Below, piece by piece: positions 55,243-64,000 of a stretch of DNA of 64,000 nt. Location: positions 558,001 through 622,000 of the forward strand of contig NZ_CP026109.1 in NCBI RefSeq assembly GCF_002902965.1, given 5' to 3'. This DNA comes from Paraburkholderia hospita. GTDB lineage: Bacteria > Pseudomonadota > Gammaproteobacteria > Burkholderiales > Burkholderiaceae. Below the pieces are notes generated by a model. That model was not told where the DNA came from. It searched no databases and worked only from the letters and a program-made list of their open reading frames with translations. Within the stretch, counting starts at the first letter, position 1; every line of letters starts with the position of its first letter. The position numbers and the translations under genes are program-made.

Positions 55243-55945
55243 AGGTGTGCGAAGCTCTTCTACATAAATGCCTTCTCGGGTCCATGGGTCATGGGCCAGC
55301 CGCGGCGAGAATGGCCGTGCCATGAGGGTTGATAGGAGACGCGACGGACATCTTCTGCACACGAAGCACCGCTGTCTGTTACGAAGCCGGCATTTGAATA
55401 GCCCCGCGAAGGCGCGGACCATCCTCCGTAGATGGCCGACCGTGCCCGCTGAGTTGAGGCGTCACAAAGCTGCCGCAGGGCGAACCATTTCGACTGGCAG
55501 CTTACGATCAACCTGGCTGAACGCGTACGCCTGGGCCAGGAGTGGTCGTTCACGATCGATTCGCCAAAGGCCGTTCATGAGGGTAGGCCCGCCGTTCGAC
55601 GGGCGACAGTGACGGGCAACTCTTCTGCCTCAACCGGCTTCTTACCAAGGGGCGGGTGCACCCATGAGCGCGATCATTCTTGTCGCCGCACCTCCGTTCA
55701 TCGCCTCGATATCGCGGGCGCTGATTGGAGATCGCAGGATAATTTTGATTCCAGGCCACACGCAACGGCTGTTGCGGCCCGTCACACCACCGCAAGCCTT
55801 GAACCGTCTTCACGCGCAACTATGCTGTAAGAGTCGAGGCCGAGCACGCGAAACGAAACGCCTCGAAAGCTCAGATCATTACTTCCGCGTGACGACTGTC
55901 AAAACGGGCCGGCCCGCCGAGACAAAGCGAAGAAATACGGTGTGT
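55243..55945. other. Interval without a supported gene
   Basis: About 700 bp. A short plus-strand segment near 55500-55600 (LAERVRLGQEWSFTIDSPKA) has a domain-like look but no start. It may be a decayed gene. The right end leads into the lytic transglycosylase. Confidence 0.4.
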
Positions 55946-57445
55946 ATGATGCGTTTCACTCGTGCGTGGCTGGTGTCGGGCCTGTTCGGAGCTTTACTCT
56001 GCGTATGGAGTGCACTTTGCCCTGCGGTTCAGCCGGCGTCTGCGTCATCATCGGCGTCACCGCTTCCTGCGAGTGCGCCGCGTCGGATCGATCTGACCAA
56101 CAAGCCTTGGCGCGGCGATTTTGACGCGATGCTCCATCGCCGCATGATTCGAGTGCTCGCCCCGTTTAGCCGGACGCTGTACTTCAATGACCGTGGGCAC
56201 GAGCGCGGGGTGACTGCGGACACCGTGCGCGACTTTGAACGATTCGTCAACAAGACCTACGCCGACCGCCTCGGCAAGCGCCCGATCACGGTCGTCATGA
56301 TCCCGACCACACGCGACCGGCTACTGCCCGGCCTCGCGGAAGGCATTGGCGATATCGCAGCCGGCAACCTGACGGTGACTGAGGACCGCCTGACGCAGGC
56401 CGACTTCGTTACTGCGCACGCGCTCAAGCCAACGCGCGAACTCGTTCTGACCGGTCCGAAGTCACCCGCGCTGTCCACGGTCGACGACTTGAGTGGTAAG
56501 ACAGTAGACGTCCGCCGCCACAGTAGCTATTACGAGAGCCTGACCGCACTGAACGGCCGCTTCCGGCAAGCCGGCAAGCCGCCGATCCGGATCGTGCTGC
56601 TGCCAGACGCGCTCGAGGATGAAGATGCGATGGAGATGCTGAACATCGGCCTGCTTCAGATTCTGGTCGTTGACGACTGGAAGGCGCGCATGTGGGCGCA
56701 GATGCTGCCGCAGATCAAGGTGCACGAAAACATGGCGGTGCGCGAGGGAGGGGTCATTGGCTGGGCCATTCGCAAGAACAGCCCCCAGTTGCAGGCGGTG
56801 ATCAGCAACTTCTATGAGAAATTCATCAGGAAGCAAAGTGTCGGGGAGATCCGCCTCAAGCAGTATGTGCAGGGCGTCAAGCAGATTCACAACAATACGG
56901 AGAGTGCCGAACTCAAGCGCTTCAGACAGACGGTGGCGTTCTTTGAGAAATATGGCCAGCAGTACGATTTCGATCCACTGATGCTCGCGGCCCAAGGGTT
57001 CCAGGAATCGCAGCTCAATCAGGACGCGAAGAGTCAAGTGGGAGCGGTCGGCATCATGCAACTGATGCCGACCACAGGGAAGGAACTCAACGTCGGGGAC
57101 ATCAGGATGGCGCAGTCGAACATTCATGCCGGCACGAAGTACCTAGATCAACTGATGACCCGTTACTTCCAGGATGCCCATTTTTCCGAGGTGGACCGGC
57201 CGCTGTTCGCCTTCGCCAGCTATAACGCCGGGCCGGGGAACATCGCGAAGATGCGCAAGGAGGCTGCGGCCCGCGGACTAAACCCCGACGTCTGGTTCAA
57301 CAACGTCGAGATTGTGGTGGCCGAGAAGATCGGTATCGAGACCACCACGTACGTGCGAAACATCTACAAGTACTACGCGTCCTATCGCCTCCTCAAGGAA
57401 GCGCAGGCGCAGCGCAGCCGCGCAGTGGAGCAACTGGGCCGCTGA
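55946..57445 (+). CDS. MltF-like membrane-bound lytic transglycosylase
   Basis: A 499-residue secreted enzyme starting at MMRFTRAWLVSGLFGALLCV (signal peptide or anchor, about residues 1-36). A type 3 solute-binding-like domain follows (RMIRVLAPFSRTLYFNDRGH; VTEDRLTQADFVTAHALKPT; RKNSPQLQAVISNFYEKFIR). The C-terminal SLT domain has catalytic Glu354 in MLAAQGFQESQLNQDAKSQV, then VGIMQLMPTTGKELNVGDI and FASYNAGPGNIAKMRKEA. It cleaves peptidoglycan glycan strands to 1,6-anhydro products. The frame is open upstream to 55664, but that part has no signal character. Confidence 0.9.
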   Translation: MMRFTRAWLVSGLFGALLCVWSALCPAVQPASASSSASPLPASAPRRIDLTNKPWRGDFDAMLHRRMIRVLAPFSRTLYFNDRGHERGVTADTVRDFERFVNKTYADRLGKRPITVVMIPTTRDRLLPGLAEGIGDIAAGNLTVTEDRLTQADFVTAHALKPTRELVLTGPKSPALSTVDDLSGKTVDVRRHSSYYESLTALNGRFRQAGKPPIRIVLLPDALEDEDAMEMLNIGLLQILVVDDWKARMWAQMLPQIKVHENMAVREGGVIGWAIRKNSPQLQAVISNFYEKFIRKQSVGEIRLKQYVQGVKQIHNNTESAELKRFRQTVAFFEKYGQQYDFDPLMLAAQGFQESQLNQDAKSQVGAVGIMQLMPTTGKELNVGDIRMAQSNIHAGTKYLDQLMTRYFQDAHFSEVDRPLFAFASYNAGPGNIAKMRKEAAARGLNPDVWFNNVEIVVAEKIGIETTTYVRNIYKYYASYRLLKEAQAQRSRAVEQLGR

Positions 57446-58274
57446 ACGCGTAACGCAAGCCGCGTGGCCGCCCGTTCCGCTGACACGCGGCGAAGCTGCT
57501 TCAGCAAGGCTGAGCATTTTCGCTGATACGGTGACACGCGCGCAAGGCCACGAGTCGCGTGCGTCTCCTTTGAAACCTACTCCGGACAACAAAATCGACG
57601 AGCCGAATGTTGCATAGGGTCGTTCCCTGCCCTTGCCGAACAGTCATCACTGTCATTCGCCTGAACTAACCGTCAGTTGGCGGCTAGGCGATGCATAACG
57701 GCCGCTGACGAATCACTGGCCAACGTCAGCTGCGGCCTATGACGTCTCCTCGATCGACGGTACGGGATGACCGTTCCGCTCTGATACCAGCCCGTGGAAC
57801 TACAACGGCTCAACCGGACGGTGTCCATATAAGGCCGTGTGAAAACACAAAAGTACTCGGTTTTCGGGTGTCGCTTTGCCCTTCCCGAGTCGCCATCAGC
57901 CCGTTACGCGGCGATCTGAAGGGTCGACTTTTAAGAAGGCTTCAGGCAGAGCGCGTTTTCACTCGGCCTCGATCGGGTGCTGTCCTCCGGCAGGAGGACA
58001 GCTGTCGTTCGACGTAACAGTTGGTCCAACGACCGCAGAGCGACCAACAGTTGCCTTCGCCGACGATCGGCCCAATGACCGCACTGGCCGAGTCGCTCCC
58101 ACAGCGGACCGGCAGCGCCCAGAGGCGAACCAGACCTTGAAATGACGACTTGGTGCGCTGCGCGAACGTCAACTACTCCTGCTAATTGGCCTTGGAAATC
58201 CTCGCCGACGAAGAGACCCGAACGTTTCTGACGCTCACTACCGACCGCACGCGCATCGTCGAAAATGCGGCGCA
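57446..58274. other. Long interval with a perfect hairpin, no supported gene
   Basis: About 830 bp. The hairpin at 57979-58002 has a 10-bp stem (GCTGTCCTCC, loop GGCA). The rest shows no gene with family support on either strand. Confidence 0.5.
57979..58002. repeat. Perfect 10-bp stem-loop
   Basis: GCTGTCCTCC pairs with GGAGGACAGC across GGCA. No T-run follows on either strand. It is not placed at a gene end. Confidence 0.6.
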
Positions 58275-58283
58275 TTATTCGAC
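58258..58283. repeat. Imperfect stem-loop overlapping the 58275 gene end
   Basis: GTCGAAAATGCG and CGCATT-A-TTCGAC form a stem with a single bulge. It overlaps the stop codon of the minus-strand gene ending at 58275. It could slow or end transcription, although no T-run follows. Confidence 0.4.
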
Positions 58284-58529
58284 CACGCCAATAAGATTAT
58301 CAATATCGTTCTCTATTCTGGTTCGCGCCTCATTTATCGCGCTCTCATGGGTATCGGCAACCAGCGGCAGCATAAGCCCCGAACCCTTATATTCCGCGCG
58401 GAATTGCACCCAGGCTGCGTATGCATAGACACCACAGTCCTTGCGCATCACGTTAAGCGTTACATCGTACGTGCGACGATCACCAAATGCGCGGGTGTAC
58501 TGGAAACGACTTACCGCAGGCGTAAGCAT
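58275..58529 (-). CDS. Small hypothetical protein
   Basis: An 84-residue protein with ATG at 58529 following GGAGGAG. The sequence YDVTLNVMRKDCGVYAYAAW, then FRAEYKGSGLMLPLVADTHE and NEARTRIENDIDNLIGVVE is strand-rich followed by a helix. The layout resembles the gene at 45575. The function is unknown. Confidence 0.65.
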   Translation of the reverse strand: MLTPAVSRFQYTRAFGDRRTYDVTLNVMRKDCGVYAYAAWVQFRAEYKGSGLMLPLVADTHESAINEARTRIENDIDNLIGVVE

Positions 58530-58590
58530 CAACACTCCTCCATCGACCGATTCACAAATGACCCGCCTTGATCGGATCGTTGCTTTCGCA

Positions 58591-58845
58591 CTAAGAAACG
58601 GCCACTAACTCGTGCCTGCCGGAGCTGACATGGAATGGCCGACGAGGTAGCGGTTTGCCGTCCACGAAGGCAGTCGCGCAACGCACGGCAAATGCGAAGG
58701 CGCAGCTTCGGCTCGCGAACTGCCCCAAGTCAGCCAGTGAGACGGGTTCGCCGTCATCCTTCAGAATGCATGCGTGCGCGACGAAGGTATTGCCGCGTCT
58801 GGTGCTTGATGCCCAGATCGCGGCGCCGCGGTGATATAGAACCAT
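58591..58845 (-). CDS. Small hypothetical protein
   Basis: An 84-residue protein: MVLYHRGAAIWASSTRRGNT, ILKDDGEPVSLADLGQFASR, and AFVDGKPLPRRPFHVSSGRH. It is neutral and soluble. The start at 58845 has a weak ribosome-binding site. No family is recognised. Confidence 0.5.
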   Translation of the reverse strand: MVLYHRGAAIWASSTRRGNTFVAHACILKDDGEPVSLADLGQFASRSCAFAFAVRCATAFVDGKPLPRRPFHVSSGRHELVAVS

Positions 58846-59062
58846 TTGCGCCCAAGGATTTACTGAAAGTATATTGTAATGTCATCGACTGTCCTCAGCG
58901 CGATTGTTACGTTTTTGGATTAAATGCCCCATCCATACTGCTGGACATACGGCGTGGCAGATCGGGCAAAATGTGGGTACCCCATTTCATGATGCCGATA
59001 TAGGAAAGGCCGACCAAACGTGTCTTCGCGGGTTTGACGCAACTGATACGAGGGGTGCAGTC

Positions 59063-59317
59063 ATGGAATTGAATTTTCGAGTTATCGAGAAGGTGGCGTT
59101 TTCTGCCGTCGTGTTGTCCGCGTTGTCCTGCCTTGGATTTATCATTTGCGAGAAATTCCCAGGTGTTCTGGATTTGCTGCCGCGAGGTCAGGACGTAGCT
59201 ATTAGCGAATTCGCGCTTGCCTGCCTGTTTCCGAGCGACTGTGAGCAACTGCTTGATCTCTTGAAGACAGCTGATGCGCGCGGTGCTGCGGCGCTCCTCT
59301 TGGAGCGACCCGAATAG
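59063..59317 (+). CDS. Small single-pass membrane protein
   Basis: An 84-residue protein with GAGGGG before its ATG at 59063. One N-terminal membrane helix (VAFSAVVLSALSCLGFIICE) precedes a soluble part (GQDVAISEFALACLFPSDCE, LLDLLKTADARGAAALLLER). Four Cys residues are present, two of them in the helix. The function is unknown. Confidence 0.6.
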   Translation: MELNFRVIEKVAFSAVVLSALSCLGFIICEKFPGVLDLLPRGQDVAISEFALACLFPSDCEQLLDLLKTADARGAAALLLERPE

Positions 59318-59927
59318 GCCGTCTCCAGCCCGCTCCCCTCGACCGGAACTGGATCCGAACGGAGCCACGTGCCATGTGCAAAGCATGACGTGCATTGCGG
59401 CGAAGTACCCGCGCACCTGGTCTCGCAATCGCGAATGCGCTGGCGTTTCGGCGGATCTGGTCGCACCGGTTCGCCAAGTGGGACCGGAGTCTGCCACTGT
59501 CCGGTCGCTTGCAGGCGCTGCTGTCGCTGCTCCTATGTCCGGTGGCGGGGAGGTTCGGCCGGCTGCTCGCGTATCGATAGGGGTCTGGTAGTGACCATTG
59601 TGCGCGGAGCGCGCCCGACGTATGTCATCGGGCAGTGGCGCGAGCAGCATTCGAGACCGACGCCGAAGGCCGGCTTCATGGCCGGCGACGCAACGTTCTC
59701 AATGCCGTTGCGTGTGCCAGATGAACGTGGGCGACCCGTACTTCCCGCTGCAAAAGGCGTCGCACGCAATCGTTCAATATGCACATCGACCGCGTCGTGC
59801 GAATCGCGATGCACAGTGCTGCCCATTCTCAGATGGTTTTGGACGCAGCCGGCCGTAGCACCATATCGCACGACGCCTCCTGAATTGCTAGCCCTCCTTC
59901 ACTGAGCGCCTGGTAGCGCACTCCTCA
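59318..59927. other. Interval without a supported gene
   Basis: About 610 bp. Frames on both strands are long but Arg/Pro/Ser-rich and lack family resemblance. Nothing else was seen. Confidence 0.45.
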
Positions 59928-60116
59928 TCAGGGTCTCGTACGGTTGACGGCCACGATTTCGTATCCGGGGTCGGCGTGCTCGTTCGCGACTTTGTTCGCT
60001 TCCTCATACGAGAGAAAGGACGTGGCTTCCTTAATCTCCGGCGCCATGCCGATATCGCCGTCCTCTGCGGTGCAGAGGAACTTCTCGCCAGTCTTCACGA
60101 CGTAGACGGTCGTCAT
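59928..60116 (-). CDS. Small hypothetical protein
   Basis: A 62-residue protein with ATG at 60116, preceded by GGAGGGAG. The sequence MTTVYVVKTGEKFLCTAEDG, then EIKEATSFLSYEEANKVANE is strand-rich with one Cys. It resembles short modification or regulatory proteins, but no family is recognised. An in-frame ATG at 60128 is less likely. Confidence 0.65.
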   Translation of the reverse strand: MTTVYVVKTGEKFLCTAEDGDIGMAPEIKEATSFLSYEEANKVANEHADPGYEIVAVNRTRP

Positions 60117-60487
60117 GTCTCCCTCCATAGCTTGCAGGGGAACTTTCAGTCTAGCAGGTCAGAAGGATTGTTGCTGCCGATGCAAAAGTGAACCGGTTGC
60201 CGACACGCCGTGATCGGGTCACGAGTTCACCAATGCCACCCATTCCACGAGGAGGTCGACATTAACGCGCTTCACGCCAATCTCGGCAACCGAATAAAAC
60301 AGAGTCGGCAACAACAGCCAGTGACCCAGTGGACGCGATTGCGACCAGTTCGTTATGCATAACGTATCAATGACGAATCCTTGCAGGTGTTTCGTTCCCG
60401 ATATAATAGATAGTTATCCTACCTATATATTACATAATAACAATTATCAACTGGTTATCTGTAGGTCCCAAATAGAAATGTCGGTTT
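60117..60487. other. AT-rich interval bordering the IS3 element
   Basis: About 370 bp. Bases 60380-60470 are strikingly AT-rich for this window. The right edge holds AAATAGAAATGTCG, repeated on the far side of the IS3 element. This is probably the left end region of the ISNCY-type element. Confidence 0.5.
60470..60483. repeat. 14-bp direct repeat flanking the IS3 element, copy 1
   Basis: AAATAGAAATGTCG here and at 62103-62116. If the IS3 insertion is removed, the two copies become a tandem repeat about 20 bp apart, as expected for a transposase-binding end of the neighbouring ISNCY element. Confidence 0.7.
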
Positions 60488-62094
60488 GGGGGTGCGGCGG
60501 AATTCTTGGACTGGTTTAAGTCGTCAGCCCGAGACTCTCCCGGTATTCAATCGGACTGAGTGCGCCAAGTGAGATCTTGATCCGTTTCTCGTTGTACCAG
60601 CGAATGTACGAATCAACGACCTCGATGAATTGGTCGGTGCTGATGGCCTGCCAGTCTCGAGAGTAAAACAGTTCCGTTTTCAGCCGTCCAAAGAAGCCTT
60701 CACACGCCGCGTTGTCAGGCGAGCAGCCTTTGCGCGACATTGAACGGATCAGATTGGCCTCACGTATTCGGGTTAGCCAGCCTGGCCAGCGATAATGCGC
60801 ACCGCGATCCGAATGGACCACAGGTCGGCTGTTGCTGCTGCCCATTGCTTCGACGGCAGCATCGAGCATCGTGTTCACAAGCTCGGCGTCTGGTCGCGTA
60901 CCGATCGACCAGCTGATCACAAGCCCATCGAAGCAGTCAATGATTGGCGACAGATAGACTTTGCCGGCAGGAATCTGGAACTCTGTGATGTCTGTGAGCC
61001 ATTTTTCATTCGGTGCTGCGGCCCGGAAGTCCCGATTGATAAGGTTATCTGGAGCCGGACCTATTTCTCCAGCGTAGGAGCCGTATCGACGTCGCCTCGT
61101 CGTGGCCGCGCTTAGATTTTCCTGCTTCATCAGGCGCCGAACGACCTTCTCCGAGATGAAGACTTTCTGTCTGCCGAGTGCCGCACGCACCCGGCGATAT
61201 CCGTAGCAGCGGTGATTCAGTTCAAAGATATCTGCAATGGCAAGGCGTGCACTAGCATACTTGTCGGCACTCTGTAACCGCGCCCGGTGATAGAAGTAGG
61301 AGCTACGGGCAAGCCTCAATTCAGCAAGAAGCTCCGGCAGCGTGTAAGTCTGTTTGAGGGCATCAACCAGCTCCGTCTTCTCCCGATTCGTCAGGAGTTG
61401 CGGGTCGACGCCCAGGCCTTTTTTTAATATTTCATTGGCCTTCTTCAGGATGTCGTGTTCGATCTGGAGCTTCCGGATGTCTCGTCGGAGTGATTCGACC
61501 TGCTGCTCCAGCGTCGTCTGCTCGGAGGTCTGCGGCGGATCGTTGCGGCGTGTCATGGTCGAAACAGCCTCCTGACCCAGTAACCGATTTCTCCAGTTGT
61601 ACAACGTTGGGCGGCTCACGCCAATCTTTTTGGCAACTTCCTCAGCGCTTTCCCCTCGCGTGCACAGATCGATGACCGCGGATTGCCTGAGCTCTGGTGC
61701 GTATCGAATACCCGAAGTCTTCCCGAGAGCGCGTTTCTTTCGTTCAGGATGCAACTCGTCGAGCCATGCGACGAGCGTCCCACGTCCCGGATATCCCAAG
61801 GCCTTTGTCGTTGCTGCCAGACACTGGCCGTGGTTCATGTAGTGGTCTGTGGCCGCCTTTTTTTGTTCTGCCGAATAGCGCGGCCTCACGCAAATACGTT
61901 CCCTCGGCAAATGCAGGCATCGCTCGTATGTGTGATACCAACGTTCGAGGGATTTCGTTGTGGGATAGCCCAATTGACGAACGGTCGCGGAAAGGCGCTT
62001 TCCAAACTTCACGTAGAGCTTGACCGCTCGGATGCGATCTTCGTAGGAATACATGGACTACCTCCTGATGGTCCAAGAATTCCGCCGCACCCCC
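60488..62094 (-). mobile_element. IS3-family insertion sequence
   Basis: Perfect 24-bp inverted repeats at 60488-60511 and 62071-62094 enclose a single-ORF transposase. TTT on both flanks may be a 3-bp target duplication. The element is about 1.6 kb and appears intact and recent. Confidence 0.88.
60516..62054 (-). CDS. IS3-family transposase (single ORF)
   Basis: A 512-residue fused transposase. The N-terminal half has two or three helix-turn-helix segments (LYVKFGKRLSATVRQLGYPT; STRGESAEEVAKKIGVSRPT-like CTRGESAEEVAKKIGVSRPT) and a leucine zipper (LEQQVESLRRDIRKLQIEHD). The rve domain carries Asp in WLTDITEFQIP, Asp in VVHSDRGAHYRW and Glu in NAACEGFFGRLKTELFY. No frameshift signal is needed because the orfA/orfB parts are continuous. 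It seems intact. Confidence 0.92.
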   Translation of the reverse strand: MYSYEDRIRAVKLYVKFGKRLSATVRQLGYPTTKSLERWYHTYERCLHLPRERICVRPRYSAEQKKAATDHYMNHGQCLAATTKALGYPGRGTLVAWLDELHPERKKRALGKTSGIRYAPELRQSAVIDLCTRGESAEEVAKKIGVSRPTLYNWRNRLLGQEAVSTMTRRNDPPQTSEQTTLEQQVESLRRDIRKLQIEHDILKKANEILKKGLGVDPQLLTNREKTELVDALKQTYTLPELLAELRLARSSYFYHRARLQSADKYASARLAIADIFELNHRCYGYRRVRAALGRQKVFISEKVVRRLMKQENLSAATTRRRRYGSYAGEIGPAPDNLINRDFRAAAPNEKWLTDITEFQIPAGKVYLSPIIDCFDGLVISWSIGTRPDAELVNTMLDAAVEAMGSSNSRPVVHSDRGAHYRWPGWLTRIREANLIRSMSRKGCSPDNAACEGFFGRLKTELFYSRDWQAISTDQFIEVVDSYIRWYNEKRIKISLGALSPIEYRESLGLTT

Positions 62095-62102
62095 TTTCCG
62101 CT

Positions 62103-62116
62103 AAATAGAAATGTCG
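62103..62116. repeat. 14-bp direct repeat flanking the IS3 element, copy 2
   Basis: Same 14 bases as 60470-60483, located 48 bp before the ISNCY transposase ATG, as part of its left end. Confidence 0.7.
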
Positions 62117-62163
62117 TGTTTTAGGTAGTTTGAGCGCCGGACATCCCTCAGGGAGCGCCGGCG

Positions 62164-62733
62164 ATGAATGCGACTGGGACGATCACGATGACGATGCGCG
62201 AGGTGGACCGGTTCAAGGTCATTCAGGCCGTGACCGAGGCCCGGCTCAAGCCGGGCCACGCGGCTGAACGGCTGGGACTGGGCGTGCGCCAGGTGGAGCG
62301 GCTGGTGCGGCGTTATGAGGCGGCCGGCGTGGCCGGACTGGTGTCGGGCAAGCGAGGCCGTCCGGGCAACCATCAGCTTCCTGCCGGCAAGGCACAGCGG
62401 GCGCTGGCGCTGATCCGCGAGCGCTACCCGGATTTTGGGCCGACGCTGGCGTGCGAGAAGCTGCGGGAGTGTCATGGCATCGAACTGGCCGTCGAGACGG
62501 TACGCACGCTGATGCGGGCTGCCGGGCTGTGGATTCCGCGCAGGGAACGTGCGCCAAAGGTGTACCAGCCGCGTAACCGCCGCGCGTGTCTGGGCGAGCT
62601 GATCCAGATCGACGGCAGCGATCACCGCTGGTTTGAGGACCGGGCGCCCGCCTGCACGCTGCTGGTGTTCATCGATGACGCGACCGGGCGGCTGATGGCG
62701 CTGCACTTCACGGCGATGGAGTCGACCTTCAGC
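62164..62733 (+). pseudogene. ISNCY/IS1202-type transposase, N-terminal fragment
   Basis: The ATG at 62164 follows GGGAG. The protein contains MTMREVDRFKVIQAVTEARL, then a helix-turn-helix (LKPGHAAERLGLGVRQVERL), KRGRPGNHQLPAGKAQRALA, and the start of the rve domain (GELIQIDGSDHRWFEDRAPA, TLLVFIDDATGRLMALHFTA). After MESTFS near 62733 the sequence switches to the 3' end of the DUF535 gene, read antisense. Most of the catalytic domain is lost. Confidence 0.85.
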
Positions 62734-62739
62734 TCGAAG

Positions 62740-63732
62740 TCACGCAGGCTCCGCGTCACAATAGTTAGTTGCGAGGGCAACAGTAAGCTCCGGCAGATGG
62801 TCGTCGGCCTCCGCGTGACTCGGATGAGGCGGCTTCACGTCTTCAGTCAAACCATCCTCGACTGCCCGATCGATCTGCGCCAGCAAGTCCGCAATCAGCG
62901 TCCGTCGTCTGCGAAATGCCGCGCGCCGGTTTGACGGAACCTCGCTGATGTCGCGGTGATATGGGCGAAGCGGCAGCACGAACCGGCCATCGACCTCAAC
63001 GCCACCCGATTCACGCCAGAAACTGTCATAGTCCGCGCTAAACTGAACCGCCGTTGCGGCGGAAACGTGCGTTTGCCTGGTCACTCCAGTGAGCACCTCT
63101 ACTCTCGCTATCCTGCAGAATTCGCCGACGGCTTCCATCACAGCGGCCTTCGGTCGCAAGCCATGGCATGCGCGCGTAGCGTCGCGCACCCGCTCTCGGT
63201 CTCCGCCCGCTGGCCCTTGCAGGCCCCCGATCAGAGCACCCCGTTTTCCTGATTCGGGATGCTTTTCGAAGCTGACGGTCGCCCACGCAAGATCGACGTG
63301 CTCAAGCGCGTCGCGCCAGGCGACAGTGAGCAACCCTTCGCGCCAGCAGCGTACCGGCTCGCTCACAACGAGTGCATACCTTCCGCTCGATGCTAACGTC
63401 ACATATTCCGAGTTCAGGTAGAGCCTGCGCACCAGATCTTCACCAAACAGTTCCCCAACGACTCGAAAATGACCGCACAGCAACTCGGCACGCGCGTATG
63501 CATGCATATCGACCTGGGCGAAGCAATGGAAGGGACGTTCGAGAAAGCGCCGGTTGCGGGCAGCAATATCCGCAAGCAAAGCGTTTGTCGTCAGTGCCTT
63601 CAACCAGATGCGAGCCGCAAACGGATTGAGCAGTGCGTACATCAGTACGCGGGCCTGCCGGAAGAGGTCACGAGGAGTTCTCCCGGGAATACACCTGGAT
63701 AGCAGGCGGCAAATTTCAGAGATTGACATCAT
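62740..63732 (-). CDS. VirK/YbjX (DUF535) family protein
   Basis: A 330-residue protein matching the DUF535 layout: HCFAQVDMHAYARAELLCGH, then YALVVSEPVRCWREGLLTVA, WATVSFEKHPESGKRGALIG and GLQGPAGGDRERVRDATRAC HGLRPKAAVMEAV (in two parts), followed by EVLTGVTRQTHVSAATAVQF. VirK in Shigella and YbjX in E. coli belong here; they are linked to virulence protein export or envelope stress, with no known enzymatic activity. The stop codon lies within 10 bp of the broken ISNCY element. The gene appears complete. Confidence 0.85.
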   Translation of the reverse strand: MMSISEICRLLSRCIPGRTPRDLFRQARVLMYALLNPFAARIWLKALTTNALLADIAARNRRFLERPFHCFAQVDMHAYARAELLCGHFRVVGELFGEDLVRRLYLNSEYVTLASSGRYALVVSEPVRCWREGLLTVAWRDALEHVDLAWATVSFEKHPESGKRGALIGGLQGPAGGDRERVRDATRACHGLRPKAAVMEAVGEFCRIARVEVLTGVTRQTHVSAATAVQFSADYDSFWRESGGVEVDGRFVLPLRPYHRDISEVPSNRRAAFRRRRTLIADLLAQIDRAVEDGLTEDVKPPHPSHAEADDHLPELTVALATNYCDAEPA

Positions 63733-64000
63733 TGACCACGATGTGACGGTGTTTCGATTCGCAGCTCGAGTGCACCCGAATGTCGACTCCGCATTGGCAA
63801 ATGGAACTGCTCAATAAAATACACCGTAGTCCTAATCTAATGGCATAGCCTGATCGCTATCGTGCAACAAGCGCATTCACGCACGGGATGCCATGGACCA
63901 GTCCTTCGGGCAGCTCATGGGAACATTCTCACGGCGGGATGACTTGCTTCGCCGGATTGCGAGATGCCTCTAAACGTAACATAATGTTACAGTATATTTC
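63733..64000. other. Right edge, no supported gene
   Basis: About 270 bp. A 15-bp palindrome GTAACATAATGTTAC lies at 63976-63990 near the window edge. No gene is supported. Confidence 0.45.
63976..63990. promoter_or_regulatory. Candidate operator (TetR-type palindrome)
   Basis: GTAACATAATGTTAC is a perfect inverted repeat with a central A, followed by AT-rich sequence. Such sites are common operators of TetR/AcrR-type repressors upstream of efflux or fatty-acid genes. The controlled gene would lie outside the window. Confidence 0.4.

Noticed and set aside
54193..55422. 409-codon frame antisense to DUF2254 and carbonic anhydrase genes
   Set aside because: Both sense genes show conserved domains; the antisense frame spans two genes and their gap.
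62740..63732. Plasmid replication initiator
   Set aside because: Its position next to IS elements suggested this, but the sequence matches VirK/YbjX (DUF535) motifs.
1..64000. CRISPR array, tRNA or rRNA genes
   Set aside because: No regularly spaced repeats, cloverleaf-like sequence ending in CCA, or rRNA-like sequence was noticed by eye; a tRNAscan and rRNA search would settle this.

Overview
The window looks like an accessory, rearranged part of a Burkholderia/Paraburkholderia/Caballeronia-type beta-proteobacterial genome: a secondary replicon, megaplasmid or genomic-island-rich chromosome arm. The evidence is high GC, Burkholderiales-type small protein families (DUF1840, DUF2934, DUF4148, phasin, Rnk, BON) and the insertion sequence mix. 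No rRNA, tRNA, CRISPR array or convincing replication origin was seen.

Layout. (1) 1-2700: right end of a tyrosine-recombinase genomic island (GInt-like: the end of one recombinase, a complete 629-residue recombinase and a small coiled-coil protein, joined by ATGA overlaps), abutting a truncated operon. (2) 2700-9450: graveyard zone with a KfrA-like fragment, a 35-bp perfect inverted repeat, a headless LysR gene, a frameshifted BON gene, an integrase tail and a decayed tetronate pathway pair (otnI pseudogene, intact denD). (3) 9100-12560: small envelope proteins and a secreted Ala/Lys-rich protein with a strong terminator. (4) 12684-14347: ISKra4-family element. (5) 14350-22330: Kef/YbaL antiporter, a Tn3 transposase tail, and two inverted copies of an unrecognised two-gene module (one decayed), the intact copy leading an Rnk-phasin cluster. 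(6) 23000-29750: truncated IS1182-, IS30- and IS6-type elements, with a small stress-type set between them (DUF1840, DUF2934, small membrane proteins, UspA) that includes a shared 15-bp palindrome upstream of two genes. (7) 29847-35152: CaiB/BaiF CoA-transferase, two crotonases and an MHS-family transporter, with a LysR regulator upstream. (8) 35376-39940: hemerythrin, alpha/beta hydrolase, small acidic, zinc-ribbon and membrane proteins, with aroE, MFS and SDR fragments. (9) 40068-45862: PhoD-like phosphatase with an N-terminal deletion, ParB-like protein, a second Ala/Lys-rich secreted protein with a matching terminator, and small lipoproteins. (10) 46264-57445: PAS hybrid kinase, a 1265-residue CheB-CheR-PAS-kinase-receiver fusion, DUF2254 membrane protein, beta-carbonic anhydrase and MltF-like lytic transglycosylase. 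(11) 58275-64000: small hypothetical genes, an IS3-family element inserted beside the end of an ISNCY-type element, and a VirK/YbjX (DUF535) gene.

Functionally, the intact genes point to stress and low-oxygen physiology (UspA, Rnk, phasin, hemerythrin, Kef antiporter, carbonic anhydrase, multi-domain kinases) plus envelope proteins and one CoA-dependent catabolic operon. The mix recalls the low-oxygen-activated (lxa) type of locus known in Burkholderia cenocepacia; that comparison is an inference from gene content. The most unusual signals are the duplicated inverted two-gene module, the paralogous Ala/Lys-rich secreted proteins with near-identical terminators, the shared palindrome, the PhoD deletion and the amount of mosaic gene decay.
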